Shown here in pieces: positions 36,187-45,320 of a stretch of 64,000 nt of DNA. Under the pieces are notes generated by a model. The model was given only the letters and a program-made list of their open reading frames with translations. It was not told where the DNA came from and made no database searches. Location of the stretch: NCBI RefSeq assembly GCF_003150835.1, contig NZ_CP029479.1, forward strand, positions 2,021,501 through 2,085,500, given 5' to 3'. Made by a program: the position numbers and the translations under genes. The DNA comes from Phenylobacterium parvum. Lineage in GTDB: Bacteria > Pseudomonadota > Alphaproteobacteria > Caulobacterales > Caulobacteraceae. Numbering within the stretch: position 1 is the first letter of the stretch; the number at the start of each line of letters is the position of its first letter.

Positions 36187-37647
36187 GTGACCCTGAAGCC
36201 CCCCAAGGCCGCCCGAACCGATCCCCGGCGTCAACTTCCGGCGGTCGGAGTTGTCTGCGAGGCGCCTGAAGCGGCGTCGCTTAAGGCCCGGTTCGGCGGT
36301 GCGGCCCTGACAGCTGCGGTGAGGTCAGTCCTGGCCGAGGCCCGGATGCGGCTGGCCGCCGAACCCCTCGCCCTTCCCACCGTCACGGACCTGCTGCAGG
36401 CGGTGGAAGCCCGCCTGTCCGAGGGTGTCCGCGAGACCCTGTTCCCGGTGATCAACGCCACGGGCGTGGTGATCCACACCAACCTCGGGCGGGCGCCCCT
36501 GGCGCCGGAGGCGGTGGCGGCGATCCAGGCCGTCGCCGGCTACGCCAACCTCGAGATGGACCTGGACACGGGCCGACGGTCTTCGCGGCAGGCGCACCTC
36601 GCCCCGCTGATCGCCGAGCGGACGGGGGCCGAGGCGGGCCTGGCGGTCAACAACTGCGCCGGCGCCGTCCTGCTGGCCCTGGCCGCCCTGGCGGAGGGAG
36701 CGCCGGTCATCGTGTCGCGCGGCGAGCTGGTCGAGATCGGCGGCGGCTTCCGCATCCCGGACGTGGTGGCCCAGAGCGGCTCGCGCCTGGTGGAGGTGGG
36801 AACCACCAACCGGACCCACCTGCGCGATTACGAAAGGGCCCTCGCCGAGCATCCGGACGCCCGGGTCATCCTGCGGACCCATCCCAGCAATTTCCGGATT
36901 TCAGGCTTCACCAGCGCCCCGTCCCTTGAGAGCCTGGCCCACTTCACCCACGCCCACGGCCTCCTCCTGGTCGAGGACCTGGGCGGGGGCGCCCTCGTGG
37001 ACCTCTCGCCCTTCGGCATGGCGGACGAACCGACGGTGCAGTCCAGCCTCAAGGCGGGGGCCGACCTGGTGATCTTCAGCGGCGACAAGCTGCTGGGAGG
37101 TCCCCAGGCGGGCCTGGCCGCCGGGCGCAAGGCCCTTGTGGACCGGCTGGAAGGCCATCCCCTGGCCAGGGCGCTCAGGCTGGACAAGCTGTCGGCGGCG
37201 GCCCTGGCGGCCACCCTGCGGCTCTACCGCCCGCCCTCGGACCCCTTCGCCCGGATCCCCGTCCTGAGGAGCCTGGCCCAGGACGCCCAGGCCCTGGACG
37301 CCCGCGCCCAGGACCTGCTTGCGCGGATCGAAGGCCTGCCGGGGCTCACCGCAGAGGTCATCGCGACCGAGGGCTTCGCCGGCGGCGGGGCCCTGCCCAT
37401 GCGCCCACTGCCCGGCCGCGCCCTGGCCCTGTCCTGCGAGAGCCTCGGCGACGAGGACCTGGCCCTGCGCCTGCGTACAGGCCCGACCCGCGTGCTGGGA
37501 CGCATCGAGCAGGATCGGGTGCTCCTCGAGATGCGGACGGTCGGGGACGCTGAGGTCCCGGCCCTGGCTGAAGCGATTGTTGCGGCGGCGGGGGAAATCG
37601 GCGGCGTGCCGCGACGTCATCCGGAGACGCCCCCTTCCCTCGCCTGA
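36187..37647 (+). CDS. selA: L-seryl-tRNA(Sec) selenium transferase SelA
   Basis: A 486-residue PLP enzyme that converts Ser-tRNA(Sec) to Sec-tRNA(Sec) using selenophosphate. Family blocks are I-N-A-T-G-V-V-I-H-T-N-L-G-R-A-P-L, T-T-N-R-T-H-L-R-D-Y, and F-S-G-D-K-L-L-G-G-P-Q with the PLP lysine at 301. The N-terminal domain (R-R-Q-L-P-A-V) that grips tRNA is present, and the length fits the bacterial decameric type. The start is GTG at 36187 with AAGAGGA upstream. It is divergent from selB; selD is not nearby. Confidence 0.96.
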   Translation: MTLKPPKAARTDPRRQLPAVGVVCEAPEAASLKARFGGAALTAAVRSVLAEARMRLAAEPLALPTVTDLLQAVEARLSEGVRETLFPVINATGVVIHTNLGRAPLAPEAVAAIQAVAGYANLEMDLDTGRRSSRQAHLAPLIAERTGAEAGLAVNNCAGAVLLALAALAEGAPVIVSRGELVEIGGGFRIPDVVAQSGSRLVEVGTTNRTHLRDYERALAEHPDARVILRTHPSNFRISGFTSAPSLESLAHFTHAHGLLLVEDLGGGALVDLSPFGMADEPTVQSSLKAGADLVIFSGDKLLGGPQAGLAAGRKALVDRLEGHPLARALRLDKLSAAALAATLRLYRPPSDPFARIPVLRSLAQDAQALDARAQDLLARIEGLPGLTAEVIATEGFAGGGALPMRPLPGRALALSCESLGDEDLALRLRTGPTRVLGRIEQDRVLLEMRTVGDAEVPALAEAIVAAAGEIGGVPRRHPETPPSLA

Positions 37648-37721
37648 TGTACGGCGACATATGGCCGGCACAGGGACCGGTGCAGGCCGCTCCACATCCA
37701 TGACGGGACCAGAGGGACGCC

Positions 37722-38921
37722 GTGCCAGACCCCGGGATGTTCCCGCCGATCCGCCAGGCCGCCCTGGAGCGCCTCACAGGGTTTGTCCCGGCGGCGGGGC
37801 GCGCCTATGCGGAAGGCCGCAACCTGGACCCGGGGCCCGGCGAACCGACCGCCGTCTCACGGCTCTCCCCCTATCTTCGCCACAGGGTGCTCTCGGAAGC
37901 CGAGGTGGTCGATGCGGTGGTGCAGGCCCACGGGGTCGCCGGCGCGGACAAGTTCATCCAGGAGGTGCTCTGGCGCACCTACTGGAAGGGTTGGCTGGAA
38001 ATGCGGCCTTCCACCTGGTCGCGGTTCCTGGAGACGCGCGACCGCCAGCGGGACGGCCTGGCCGATGTGCGGGCCCTCGCCGACGCAGAGGCGGGCCGTA
38101 CGGGCATAGAAGGCTTCGACGACTGGGCCTGCGAACTCGCCCGGACCGGCTACCTGCACAACCACGCGCGCATGTGGTTCGCCTCGATCTGGATCTTCAC
38201 CCTGCGCCTGCCCTGGGCCCTGGGGGCGGATCTCTTTCTTCGCCGGCTCATCGACGCCGACCCGGCCAGCAACACCCTGTCCTGGCGCTGGGTGGCGGGC
38301 CTGCAGACACCGGGGAAGACCTACCTGGCGACCCGGGAGAACATCGCCCGCTTCACGGGGGGCCGCTTCGCCCCTTCGGGCCTCGCGACGGACGCCTTTT
38401 CCCTGGTGGAGGCGCCGCCTGAACCCCCGGCGGGCCTGCCGCCGGCCGCAGGCTCACCGCCGCCCGGGCCCTTCCTGCTGCTGGCGACGCCGGAGGACCT
38501 GACCCCCGAACTTGGAGGCATTGAGCCGTCGGCGGCCGCCGCGGCGATGGTCACGGCGGATCCCAGGCTGTCCTTCGGGGAGGCCGCCCGGCGGTTCACG
38601 GCCGGCGCGGCAAGGGACGCCGCCGATCGCCTCGCCGGGCGAATGGAAGGGCCGGTGACGATCCTGGCCCGGCTCGACGCCGACGCCCTGGTCGCGGCAG
38701 CCCAGGCGGCGCAGGTGAAGACCCTTGTCACCCCCTTCGCGCCCGTGGGCCCCACGGCGGACGCCCTGGCGCAGGCCGCGCGGACGCTTGAAGCCGAGGG
38801 CCTGCGGCTCATCCAGATCCGCCGCGACTGGGACTCCCGCTTCTGGCCCCACGCCACTGCGGGCTTCGTCGCCTTCCGCAAGCAGATCCCGGCCCTGCTG
38901 GAACCGGGGATGTCCCGGTGA
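37722..38921 (+). CDS. Photolyase-like FAD-binding domain protein lacking the antenna domain
   Basis: A 399-residue protein. Residues 1 to about 230 match the FAD-binding helical domain of the photolyase/cryptochrome family (S-R-L-S-P-Y-L-R-H-R, F-I-Q-E-V-L-W-R-T-Y, H-N-H-A-R-M-W-F-A-S, N-T-L-S-W-R-W-V-A-G). The usual N-terminal alpha/beta photolyase domain is missing. A separate C-terminal domain of about 150 residues, joined by a Pro/Ala-rich linker near 235-250, includes L-L-L-A-T-P-E-D-L and a possible alpha/beta fold. Function is unknown; it may act with the complete photolyase whose GTG start overlaps its stop by 4 bp. Confidence 0.82.
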   Translation: MPDPGMFPPIRQAALERLTGFVPAAGRAYAEGRNLDPGPGEPTAVSRLSPYLRHRVLSEAEVVDAVVQAHGVAGADKFIQEVLWRTYWKGWLEMRPSTWSRFLETRDRQRDGLADVRALADAEAGRTGIEGFDDWACELARTGYLHNHARMWFASIWIFTLRLPWALGADLFLRRLIDADPASNTLSWRWVAGLQTPGKTYLATRENIARFTGGRFAPSGLATDAFSLVEAPPEPPAGLPPAAGSPPPGPFLLLATPEDLTPELGGIEPSAAAAAMVTADPRLSFGEAARRFTAGAARDAADRLAGRMEGPVTILARLDADALVAAAQAAQVKTLVTPFAPVGPTADALAQAARTLEAEGLRLIQIRRDWDSRFWPHATAGFVAFRKQIPALLEPGMSR

Positions 38922-40456
38922 GGCGTCCCCTGCAGGTGGTCTGGTTCAAGCGCGACCTGCGCATCGTTGACCACCGCCCCCTTGCCCTGGCCGCCGAAGC
39001 CGGGCCGGTGCTGCCCCTCTACATCGTCGAGCCCGGGCTCTGGGCCCAGCCGGACGCCTCGGGAAGGCAGTGGGCCTTCGCCGCGGAGTGCCTCGAAGAG
39101 CTGGCGGTTTCGCTGGCTGGGCTGGGCCAGCCCCTGTGCGTCGAGGTCGGGGAGGCGGTGGAGGTGCTGGACCGAATCCACGAGGGCCATGGCGTCGCCG
39201 GCCTCTGGAGCCACGAGGAGACCGGGAATGGATGGACCTACGCCCGGGACCTGGCCGTCGGGGCCTGGGCGAAGGCGGCGGGCGTCCCCTGGCGCGAGGA
39301 ACGCCAGTTCGGCGTGATCCGCCGCCTGAAATCCAGGAACGGCTGGGCCCAGGCCTGGGACCGGGACATGGCCAGGCCGACGACGCCGCCGCCCGAAGGG
39401 CTTGTTCCCCTTGGCGGGGACTGGCCGGCGCAGCTTCCGTCGGCGGACGACCTCGGCCTGGCGCCCGACCCCTGTCCCCATCGCCAGACGGGCGGACGCA
39501 CGGCCGCAATGGAGATGCTGGAGAGCTTCCTGTCCGGGCGCGGGCGCGACTACCGCCGGGAGATGTCGAGCCCGCTTACGGCCTACGGCTCCAGTTCGCG
39601 GCTCTCGCCCCACCTGACCTGGGGGTCGATCTCTATGCGGGAGGTCGCCCAGGCCACCTGGGCGCGCCAGCGCGGGCTCCGGACTTCGGGCGCGCCCGAC
39701 GCCGGACGTTGGCGGGGGTCCCTCGCCTCCTTCTCGGGACGCCAGCACTGGCGCTGCCACTTCGTCCAGAAGCTGGAGGACGAGCCGCGGATCGAGTTCG
39801 AGAACCTCCACCGCGCCTACGACGGCGTCCGCCCGGATGCGCCCGATCCGGACCGCCTGGAGGCCTGGAGCCAGGGCCTGACCGGCTATCCCTTCCTGGA
39901 CGCCTGCATGCGGGCGCTGGACGCCCATGGCTGGATCAACTTCCGCATGCGCGCCATGCTGATGTCCTTCGCCAGCTACCACCTCTGGCTTCCCTGGCGG
40001 GAAAGCGGCCTGCACCTGGCGCGCAAGTTCGTGGACTACGAGGCGGGAATCCACTGGCCGCAGGTGCAGATGCAGTCAGGCACGACGGGCATCAACACGC
40101 TCAGGATCTACAACCCCGTGAAGCAGGGTCACGACCAGGATCCCGACGGCGCCTTCGTCCGGGCCTGGGTTCCCGAACTCGCGGCTGTCCCCGACGCCTT
40201 CCTCCATGAGCCCTGGCGCTGGGAGGGGGCGGCCAGCCTCGACTATCCCGCCCCGGTCGTCGACAACGCCGAGGCCATGCGGGCGGCCCGCGAAACCCTC
40301 CACGCCCTGCGCCGCGACAGCGGCCACAAGGGCGCCGCCCGGGTCATCGCCACCAAGCATGGAAGCCGCAAGTCCGGTCTGACCGGAACGGGCGATCGCC
40401 GGCGAGGCCGGGCAAAGCCCACGGACAGCGTCCAGCTGACCCTGGACTTCGGCTAG
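38918..40456 (+). CDS. Cryptochrome / deoxyribodipyrimidine photolyase family protein
   Basis: A 512-residue protein with the full photolyase layout. The N-terminal antenna-binding domain starts V-V-W-F-K-R-D-L-R-I-V-D-H. The C-terminal FAD domain has S-R-L-S-P-H-L-T-W-G, T-G-Y-P-F-L-D-A-C-M-R-A-L, W-I-N-F-R-M-R-A-M and G-I-N-T-L-R-I-Y-N-P. It probably repairs UV lesions with blue light or senses it. The C-terminal 60 residues are basic (K-H-G-S-R-K-S-G-L). The GTG at 38918 overlaps the preceding stop (GTGA), so both proteins should be made together. The exact photolyase class is not settled. Confidence 0.88.
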   Translation: MRRPLQVVWFKRDLRIVDHRPLALAAEAGPVLPLYIVEPGLWAQPDASGRQWAFAAECLEELAVSLAGLGQPLCVEVGEAVEVLDRIHEGHGVAGLWSHEETGNGWTYARDLAVGAWAKAAGVPWREERQFGVIRRLKSRNGWAQAWDRDMARPTTPPPEGLVPLGGDWPAQLPSADDLGLAPDPCPHRQTGGRTAAMEMLESFLSGRGRDYRREMSSPLTAYGSSSRLSPHLTWGSISMREVAQATWARQRGLRTSGAPDAGRWRGSLASFSGRQHWRCHFVQKLEDEPRIEFENLHRAYDGVRPDAPDPDRLEAWSQGLTGYPFLDACMRALDAHGWINFRMRAMLMSFASYHLWLPWRESGLHLARKFVDYEAGIHWPQVQMQSGTTGINTLRIYNPVKQGHDQDPDGAFVRAWVPELAAVPDAFLHEPWRWEGAASLDYPAPVVDNAEAMRAARETLHALRRDSGHKGAARVIATKHGSRKSGLTGTGDRRRGRAKPTDSVQLTLDFG

Positions 40457-40539
40457 CGGAGACCGCGAGGGGGGCAAGGCGAGGATCCCGCCCCAGAGGC
40501 TGCCGCCCGGGACTTGACGCCCGCACCCCGGCAGCACAT

Positions 40540-40566
40540 TTGTGTTGAGAATGCTTCTCAATACAA
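40540..40566. promoter_or_regulatory. Fur-type iron box upstream of the iron ABC operon
   Basis: TTGTGTTGAGAA-TGC-TTCTCAATACAA is a 27-bp near-perfect palindrome containing TGAGAA-N3-TTCTCA, close to the Fur box. It lies 42 bp before the start codon of the iron-binding protein gene, where bound Fe-Fur would block transcription. It is the most AT-rich short stretch in the surrounding region. Confidence 0.85.
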
Positions 40567-40607
40567 TTTCCCGGTGGAACCTCGCCACCGACCGAAAGGC
40601 GCGATCC

Positions 40608-41633
40608 GTGAAAACCCTCCTTCAGATCCTCTCCGTCTCACTCCTCGGGATGGCGGCCTGCTCCGCCCCGAAACCCGCGGAGAAGGTGGTGAACGTCTAC
40701 ACCGCCCGGCACTACGACAGCGACCTGGCCCTCTATGAGCAGTTCGCCCGGGAGACGGGGATCAAGGTCAACAGGATCGAGGGCAAGGCCGACGAGCTTG
40801 TCGCCCGCCTCAAGGCGGAGGGCGCCAACAGCCCCGCCGACGTCTTCATCGCCGCCGACGCCGGCGCGCTCTGGAGGGCCCAGGAGGCCGGGCTCTTCCA
40901 GGCGCTCAAGTCTCAAACCCTGGAGGCCCGCATACCCGCCGCCCTCCGGGAACCCGATGGCGCCTGGTTCGGCTTCTCCCGACGGGCGCGGGTGGTCGCC
41001 TACGACGCGGCCAAGGTGAAGCCCGAGGAAGTCGACGACTATGCCGAACTGTCGGGCCCGCGTTTCCGCGGCAAGATCTGCGTCCGGTCCTCGGACAGCA
41101 TCTACAACCTGTCCCTGGTGGGCGCCCTGATCGAGGCCTGGGGCCCGCAGAAGGCCGAGGCCTGGGCGAAGGGCGTCGTCGCCAACATGGCCCGGCCTCC
41201 TGAAGGCGGGGACCGCGACCAGATCCGCGCCGTCGCCTCGGGGGTCTGCGAGGTCGCGATCACCAACAGCTACTACTACCTGCGCATGGCGTCCGGGACG
41301 GACGAGGCGGACCGGGCCGTCACGGAGAAGGTCAAGCTGGCCTTCCCCAGCCTCGACGGCCAGGGATCCCACGTGAACATCGCCGGACTGGGCCTTGCGA
41401 AGGCATCGCCCAACCGGGAGAACGCGGTCCGGCTCATGGAGTTCCTGACCTCTCCTGCAGCCCAGGCCCACATCGCGGCGAACAATTCCGAATTCCCGGT
41501 CTCGCCCGAAGTTGAGGCCCCAGAGGCGGTGCGGGCCTATGCCGGCTTCAAGGCGCACCCGATGAGCGCTTCGGCCTTCGCCCGCCGCCAGCCGGAGGCC
41601 CAGTCGATCATGAGCGCGGCGGGCTGGCGCTGA
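40608..41633 (+). CDS. fbpA: Ferric iron ABC transporter substrate-binding protein
   Basis: A 341-residue periplasmic binding protein of the FbpA/AfuA type: a lipobox-like leader (L-L-G-M-A-A-C, Cys 18), then V-N-V-Y-T-A-R-H-Y-D-S-D-L-A-L-Y-E and the iron-binding Tyr pair in N-S-Y-Y-Y-L. The GTG at 40608 gives a proper signal with an AAAGG site; the longer frame upstream would run through the Fur box. It is the first gene of a three-gene iron uptake operon. Confidence 0.92.
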   Translation: MKTLLQILSVSLLGMAACSAPKPAEKVVNVYTARHYDSDLALYEQFARETGIKVNRIEGKADELVARLKAEGANSPADVFIAADAGALWRAQEAGLFQALKSQTLEARIPAALREPDGAWFGFSRRARVVAYDAAKVKPEEVDDYAELSGPRFRGKICVRSSDSIYNLSLVGALIEAWGPQKAEAWAKGVVANMARPPEGGDRDQIRAVASGVCEVAITNSYYYLRMASGTDEADRAVTEKVKLAFPSLDGQGSHVNIAGLGLAKASPNRENAVRLMEFLTSPAAQAHIAANNSEFPVSPEVEAPEAVRAYAGFKAHPMSASAFARRQPEAQSIMSAAGWR

Positions 41634-41668
41634 GCCCCCGCCCGACTTTCGGGACCGCAGGCTCCCGG

Positions 41669-43228
41669 GTGATCGGCGTCCTGGCCGCCTGCGCGGCGGC
41701 CGTGGTCCTTCTGCCCCTGTCCGGAGTCCTCGCAGCGGCCTTCGGCGAGGGGGCTGCAAGGATTCCCCTGTCCGACGTCCTCAGATACGCCGCGACCACG
41801 GCCGTCCTGGCCGTATCCGTCGGGGTGCTGACCGCCGTCGCCGGCGCGGCGGCGGCATGGCTGGTGGTGATGCACAGGTTCCCGGGGCGTTCAGTCTTTG
41901 CATGGGCGCTCGCCCTACCCCTGGCCATGCCCGCCTTCGCCCTGGCCTACGGATACGCCGACCTGTTGGATGTGGCGGGACCCCTCAGGAGCGCGATCCG
42001 GGACCTCACCGGCCGGGACCTGCCTTTCGAGATCCGAAGCCCCGGAGGCGCGGTCTTTGTCCTCTCGGCGGCCTTCTATCCCTATGTCTTCCTCGCCATG
42101 CGCGCCGCCTTCCTGAACCTGCCGGGTTCGGCCATGGACGCCGCCCGGATGCTGGGGTTCGGGAGCGCCGCGGCCTTCTTCAAGGTCGCCCTGCCGCTGA
42201 CCCGCCCGGCCCTGGGAGCCGGTGTCGCCCTGGCCGTGATGGAGACGCTGGCGGACTATGGAGCCGTTCACTTCCTCAGTGTCCAGACCCTGACCACCGG
42301 CGTGGTCCGGGCCTGGTCGGTCTATGGCTCCACCGTCAGCGCCGCCCGCTTCGCCCTGCCCCTCCTGGCGGCGGCCGCCGTGCTGCTCTGGATCGAACGG
42401 GCGGGACGACGGGGCCGTATCCACGAGACGGGAAAGACCCGCTGGCGGTCCCCGGAGCCCGTCCCCCTCGGCCGGGGACCGGGCCTGGCCGCCGCCGCCT
42501 TTTGCCTCTTCCTGCTCTGCGCCGGCCTCCTGGTCCCGGCGGGATGGCTGGTCGCCCACCTCGGGGCGCAGTCCCCCGACTGGGGCCGTCTTGCGCTCGC
42601 CGCGCGCAACAGTCTGGGCCTGGCCCTTGCCGGGGCGCTGGTGACCGTGGGGCTCGCCACCCTCCTGGCCCTGGGATCCGAGCAGCGCCCACGCCTCGTC
42701 CGGCTGGCCAGCCTGGGCTACGCAACGCCAGGCGCCGTCATGGCCATCGGCCTCCTCGCCCCCGCAGGGGCGATCTGGAGCCTCTTCCCCGGGTCGGGAA
42801 CGGCCCTGGCCCTGGTCCTGTTGGTCCTGGCCTACGCGGCGAGGCTCATGGCCTCCGCCCTGGAGCCCATCGACGCCGGGCTCACCCGCATCCGCCCCTC
42901 CCTGCCGCAGGCGGCGCGGACCCTGGGACGCAGCGAGTTCGCCAGCGCCCTGTCGGTCCGGCTTCCCCTTGCCGGCGGCTCGCTCCTCACCGCCGGGCTG
43001 ATCGTGCTGGTGGATATCCTCAAGGAGCTTCCGGCCACCCTCATCCTGAGGCCCTTCAATTTCGACACCCTGGCGGTGATCGCCAACAACTACGCCCTGG
43101 ACGAGCGGCTGGGGCAGGCCGGGGCGCCGTCGCTGATGATCCTGTTCCTCTCCCTGCCCGCCGTGATCTGGCTGACGGGGCGTATCGCCGCAGCGGCCCC
43201 GCCGACCGGAAGGGAAACGCGCCCATGA
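41669..43228 (+). CDS. fbpB: Ferric iron ABC transporter permease
   Basis: A 519-residue protein with about 12 membrane segments in two homologous halves. Each half has an ABC permease EAA-like loop (M-D-A-A-R-M-L-G-F and A-A-R-T-L-G-R-S-E-F-A). This is the fused double permease typical of FbpB-type systems. The GTG at 41669 is 35 bp after the binding protein stop. It overlaps the ATPase gene by ATGA. Confidence 0.92.
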   Translation: MIGVLAACAAAVVLLPLSGVLAAAFGEGAARIPLSDVLRYAATTAVLAVSVGVLTAVAGAAAAWLVVMHRFPGRSVFAWALALPLAMPAFALAYGYADLLDVAGPLRSAIRDLTGRDLPFEIRSPGGAVFVLSAAFYPYVFLAMRAAFLNLPGSAMDAARMLGFGSAAAFFKVALPLTRPALGAGVALAVMETLADYGAVHFLSVQTLTTGVVRAWSVYGSTVSAARFALPLLAAAAVLLWIERAGRRGRIHETGKTRWRSPEPVPLGRGPGLAAAAFCLFLLCAGLLVPAGWLVAHLGAQSPDWGRLALAARNSLGLALAGALVTVGLATLLALGSEQRPRLVRLASLGYATPGAVMAIGLLAPAGAIWSLFPGSGTALALVLLVLAYAARLMASALEPIDAGLTRIRPSLPQAARTLGRSEFASALSVRLPLAGGSLLTAGLIVLVDILKELPATLILRPFNFDTLAVIANNYALDERLGQAGAPSLMILFLSLPAVIWLTGRIAAAAPPTGRETRP

Positions 43229-44283
43229 CTCCCCTGCTTGAACTCCTGCAGCTCTCCCGCCGGTTCGGATCCCGCGATGTGGTCGACTCCGTCAGCCTGG
43301 AGCTGCACCCGGGACGGATCGCCTGCCTCCTGGGCCCGTCAGGCTGCGGCAAGAGCACACTTCTGCGCCTGGTCGCCGGCCTCGATCGCCCGGACGAGGG
43401 AGAGATCCGTATCGGCGGCCAAACCGTCGCCTCGCCGGCGGGCGCGCTGCCCCCGGAGGCGCGCGGGGTGGGCCTCGTGTTCCAGGACAATGCGCTGTTC
43501 CCGCACCTCGACGTCGAGGCCAACGTCGGCTTTGGCCTTGCCGGCCTGTCGCGGGCGGACCGACGGCGGGAGGTGCATCGCCTGCTGGACCAGTTCCAGA
43601 TCGCACCGCTGGCGTCGGCTTGGCCGCACAGCCTGTCCGGTGGGGAACAGCAGAGGGTGGCGATCGCCCGGGCGCTGGCGCGGGCGCCCTCGGTCCTCCT
43701 GCTCGACGAACCCTTCTCGGGACTGGACGGGGTCCTGAAGGAAGCCGTCCGCAGCGCCCTGCTGGACGACCTGCGACGGCTGGGCGCGACGGTCCTGGTG
43801 GTCACCCACGACCCCGAGGAGGCCATGGCCATCGCCGACGATCTCTTCCTGATGTCGGACGGGCGGATCCTCCAGGCCGGGGCCCCGGAAGCCCTCTACC
43901 GGCGCCCTGTCAGCCTGGTGGCGGCCCGGCTGCTTGGGGAGATGGTCGCCATCCCAGGGATGGCGAAGGGCGGCCGCGTCGAGACGATCCTGGGCGACCT
44001 TGTCGCGCCGGACGTGAGGGACGGTCCGGTCCAGGTCGGACTGCGCCCTGAAGCCCTGCAGCCCGCCGGCGATGGCGCAGAGGTCAATGTGCTGGCTCGA
44101 CGGTTCGCCGGAGATGGCCACCGGCTTACCCTGGACCTTGGGGGCGTTCCGGCGCCGCTCCGCTGGCGGGAAGCGCCGCCGACGCCGGGCGGGACCGTAA
44201 AGGTCCGGCTGGATCTCGCCGGCGCCGTCGTGTTCGGCGACGCCGGCGAGCCGGTTGTCAGCGGGCGTCCTCGCGCAGGTTGA
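43225..44283 (+). CDS. fbpC: Ferric iron ABC transporter ATP-binding protein
   Basis: A 352-residue ATPase: Walker A G-P-S-G-C-G-K-S-T, Q-loop V-F-Q-D-N-A-L-F-P-H, signature L-S-G-G-E-Q-Q-R-V-A, Walker B L-L-L-D-E-P-F-S-G-L-D, H-loop T-H-D-P-E-E-A. The C-terminal regulatory TOBE-like domain (V-G-L-R-P-E-A-L) marks the FbpC/PotA type. It completes the iron import operon. The end overlaps the convergent SPFH gene by 26 bp. Confidence 0.92.
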   Translation: MTPLLELLQLSRRFGSRDVVDSVSLELHPGRIACLLGPSGCGKSTLLRLVAGLDRPDEGEIRIGGQTVASPAGALPPEARGVGLVFQDNALFPHLDVEANVGFGLAGLSRADRRREVHRLLDQFQIAPLASAWPHSLSGGEQQRVAIARALARAPSVLLLDEPFSGLDGVLKEAVRSALLDDLRRLGATVLVVTHDPEEAMAIADDLFLMSDGRILQAGAPEALYRRPVSLVAARLLGEMVAIPGMAKGGRVETILGDLVAPDVRDGPVQVGLRPEALQPAGDGAEVNVLARRFAGDGHRLTLDLGGVPAPLRWREAPPTPGGTVKVRLDLAGAVVFGDAGEPVVSGRPRAG

Positions 44284-45271
44284 TGAACGGCGCGCCGCCG
44301 GATCCGGTCACCTGGGGCATCTTGCCGTCCCACTTCTCAACGGCCTTCAGGTCCACGTAACGCGGGTTCGCCGCCAGGGCCTCGTTGATGATCCGGATGG
44401 ATTCCGCCTCGCCTCGGGCCGCGGCGATCTGAGCCTCGGCCTGGGCCTGGGCCTTGGCCACCTGGGCTCGGGCGGTCAGGGTCTCCTGGTCGGTCCGGGT
44501 CTTGGCCTGGATGGCCTGGAGGATGACGTCCGGGTAGCGGATCGTGCCGATCCAGTCGAGCTGGCTCACCACCACGCCGTGCCGCGCCCACTTGGTGGCG
44601 ACCCGTGCGAGGGCGCGCTGGATCACCACCTGGCGACCACCGGAGTAGAGGGCGTCGACGTTCACCTTCTCGGCCTCGGCGGCGATGGCCGAGCGCACGT
44701 CATTGCGGATCGGCCCATCGAGCAGCTGGTCGAAGGTGAGGCGATAGGTCTCGTAAAGCTTGGGCGCCGAACCGCGGGTGACCTGCAGGGTGATGGCCAC
44801 GTCGGCGGTCATCGGCAGGCCGGTATTGTCGGCAAAGGCGATCTCTTCGTTCTCGGGACCGCGCTCGTCCGGCTCGCGGTTGTAGCTGTAGGTTCGCTGG
44901 ATCACCGGGAACTCGACGATCCGCTCTCCCACGCCCCGGAAATGCCAACCTGAGGACAGGGGCTGGGCGTCCACACCGGCCGAAGGCCCGAGGGTGCGGA
45001 TCTTGACCCCGACATTGCCGGGTTCGACGGTCTTGCCAGCGATTATGAGGATCACCAGCACCAGGATCAGGGCGGATAGCGCGACGGACACCCGGCGGAT
45101 GAAGGCAGGATCAGGAATTGGAATCGGAGCACCCCTTTGGTTTTCCCCCCTCCGCAGATGTGTGTCGGAGCGGCTATCTTCAAGCCGTGAAGGTGGAAGA
45201 ACACCGCAAACCGGCCCTCGAGGGGCGATGCCGAGGATCTGAGTAAGGTCAATTCCACTGGGTTTCAGCAC
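44258..45271 (-). CDS. SPFH/prohibitin-family membrane protein
   Basis: The recognisable protein begins with a single N-terminal membrane segment ([17 protein letters not shown]). This is followed by an SPFH domain ([19 protein letters not shown]) and an Ala/Glu/Gln-rich coiled region ([12 protein letters not shown]). It ends with [20 protein letters not shown]-like prohibitin sequence. It may scaffold membrane proteases. The start is uncertain: the GTG at 45271 is the longest option and adds about 55 residues without family resemblance, while no ATG lies close to the membrane segment. Confidence 0.82.
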   Translation of the reverse strand: MLKPSGIDLTQILGIAPRGPVCGVLPPSRLEDSRSDTHLRRGENQRGAPIPIPDPAFIRRVSVALSALILVLVILIIAGKTVEPGNVGVKIRTLGPSAGVDAQPLSSGWHFRGVGERIVEFPVIQRTYSYNREPDERGPENEEIAFADNTGLPMTADVAITLQVTRGSAPKLYETYRLTFDQLLDGPIRNDVRSAIAAEAEKVNVDALYSGGRQVVIQRALARVATKWARHGVVVSQLDWIGTIRYPDVILQAIQAKTRTDQETLTARAQVAKAQAQAEAQIAAARGEAESIRIINEALAANPRYVDLKAVEKWDGKMPQVTGSGGAPFINLREDAR

Positions 45272-45320
45272 GCCCCTGGGCCATCATGGCGATGGGGGAT
45301 GTTTCCGGAGATTCCATTCC

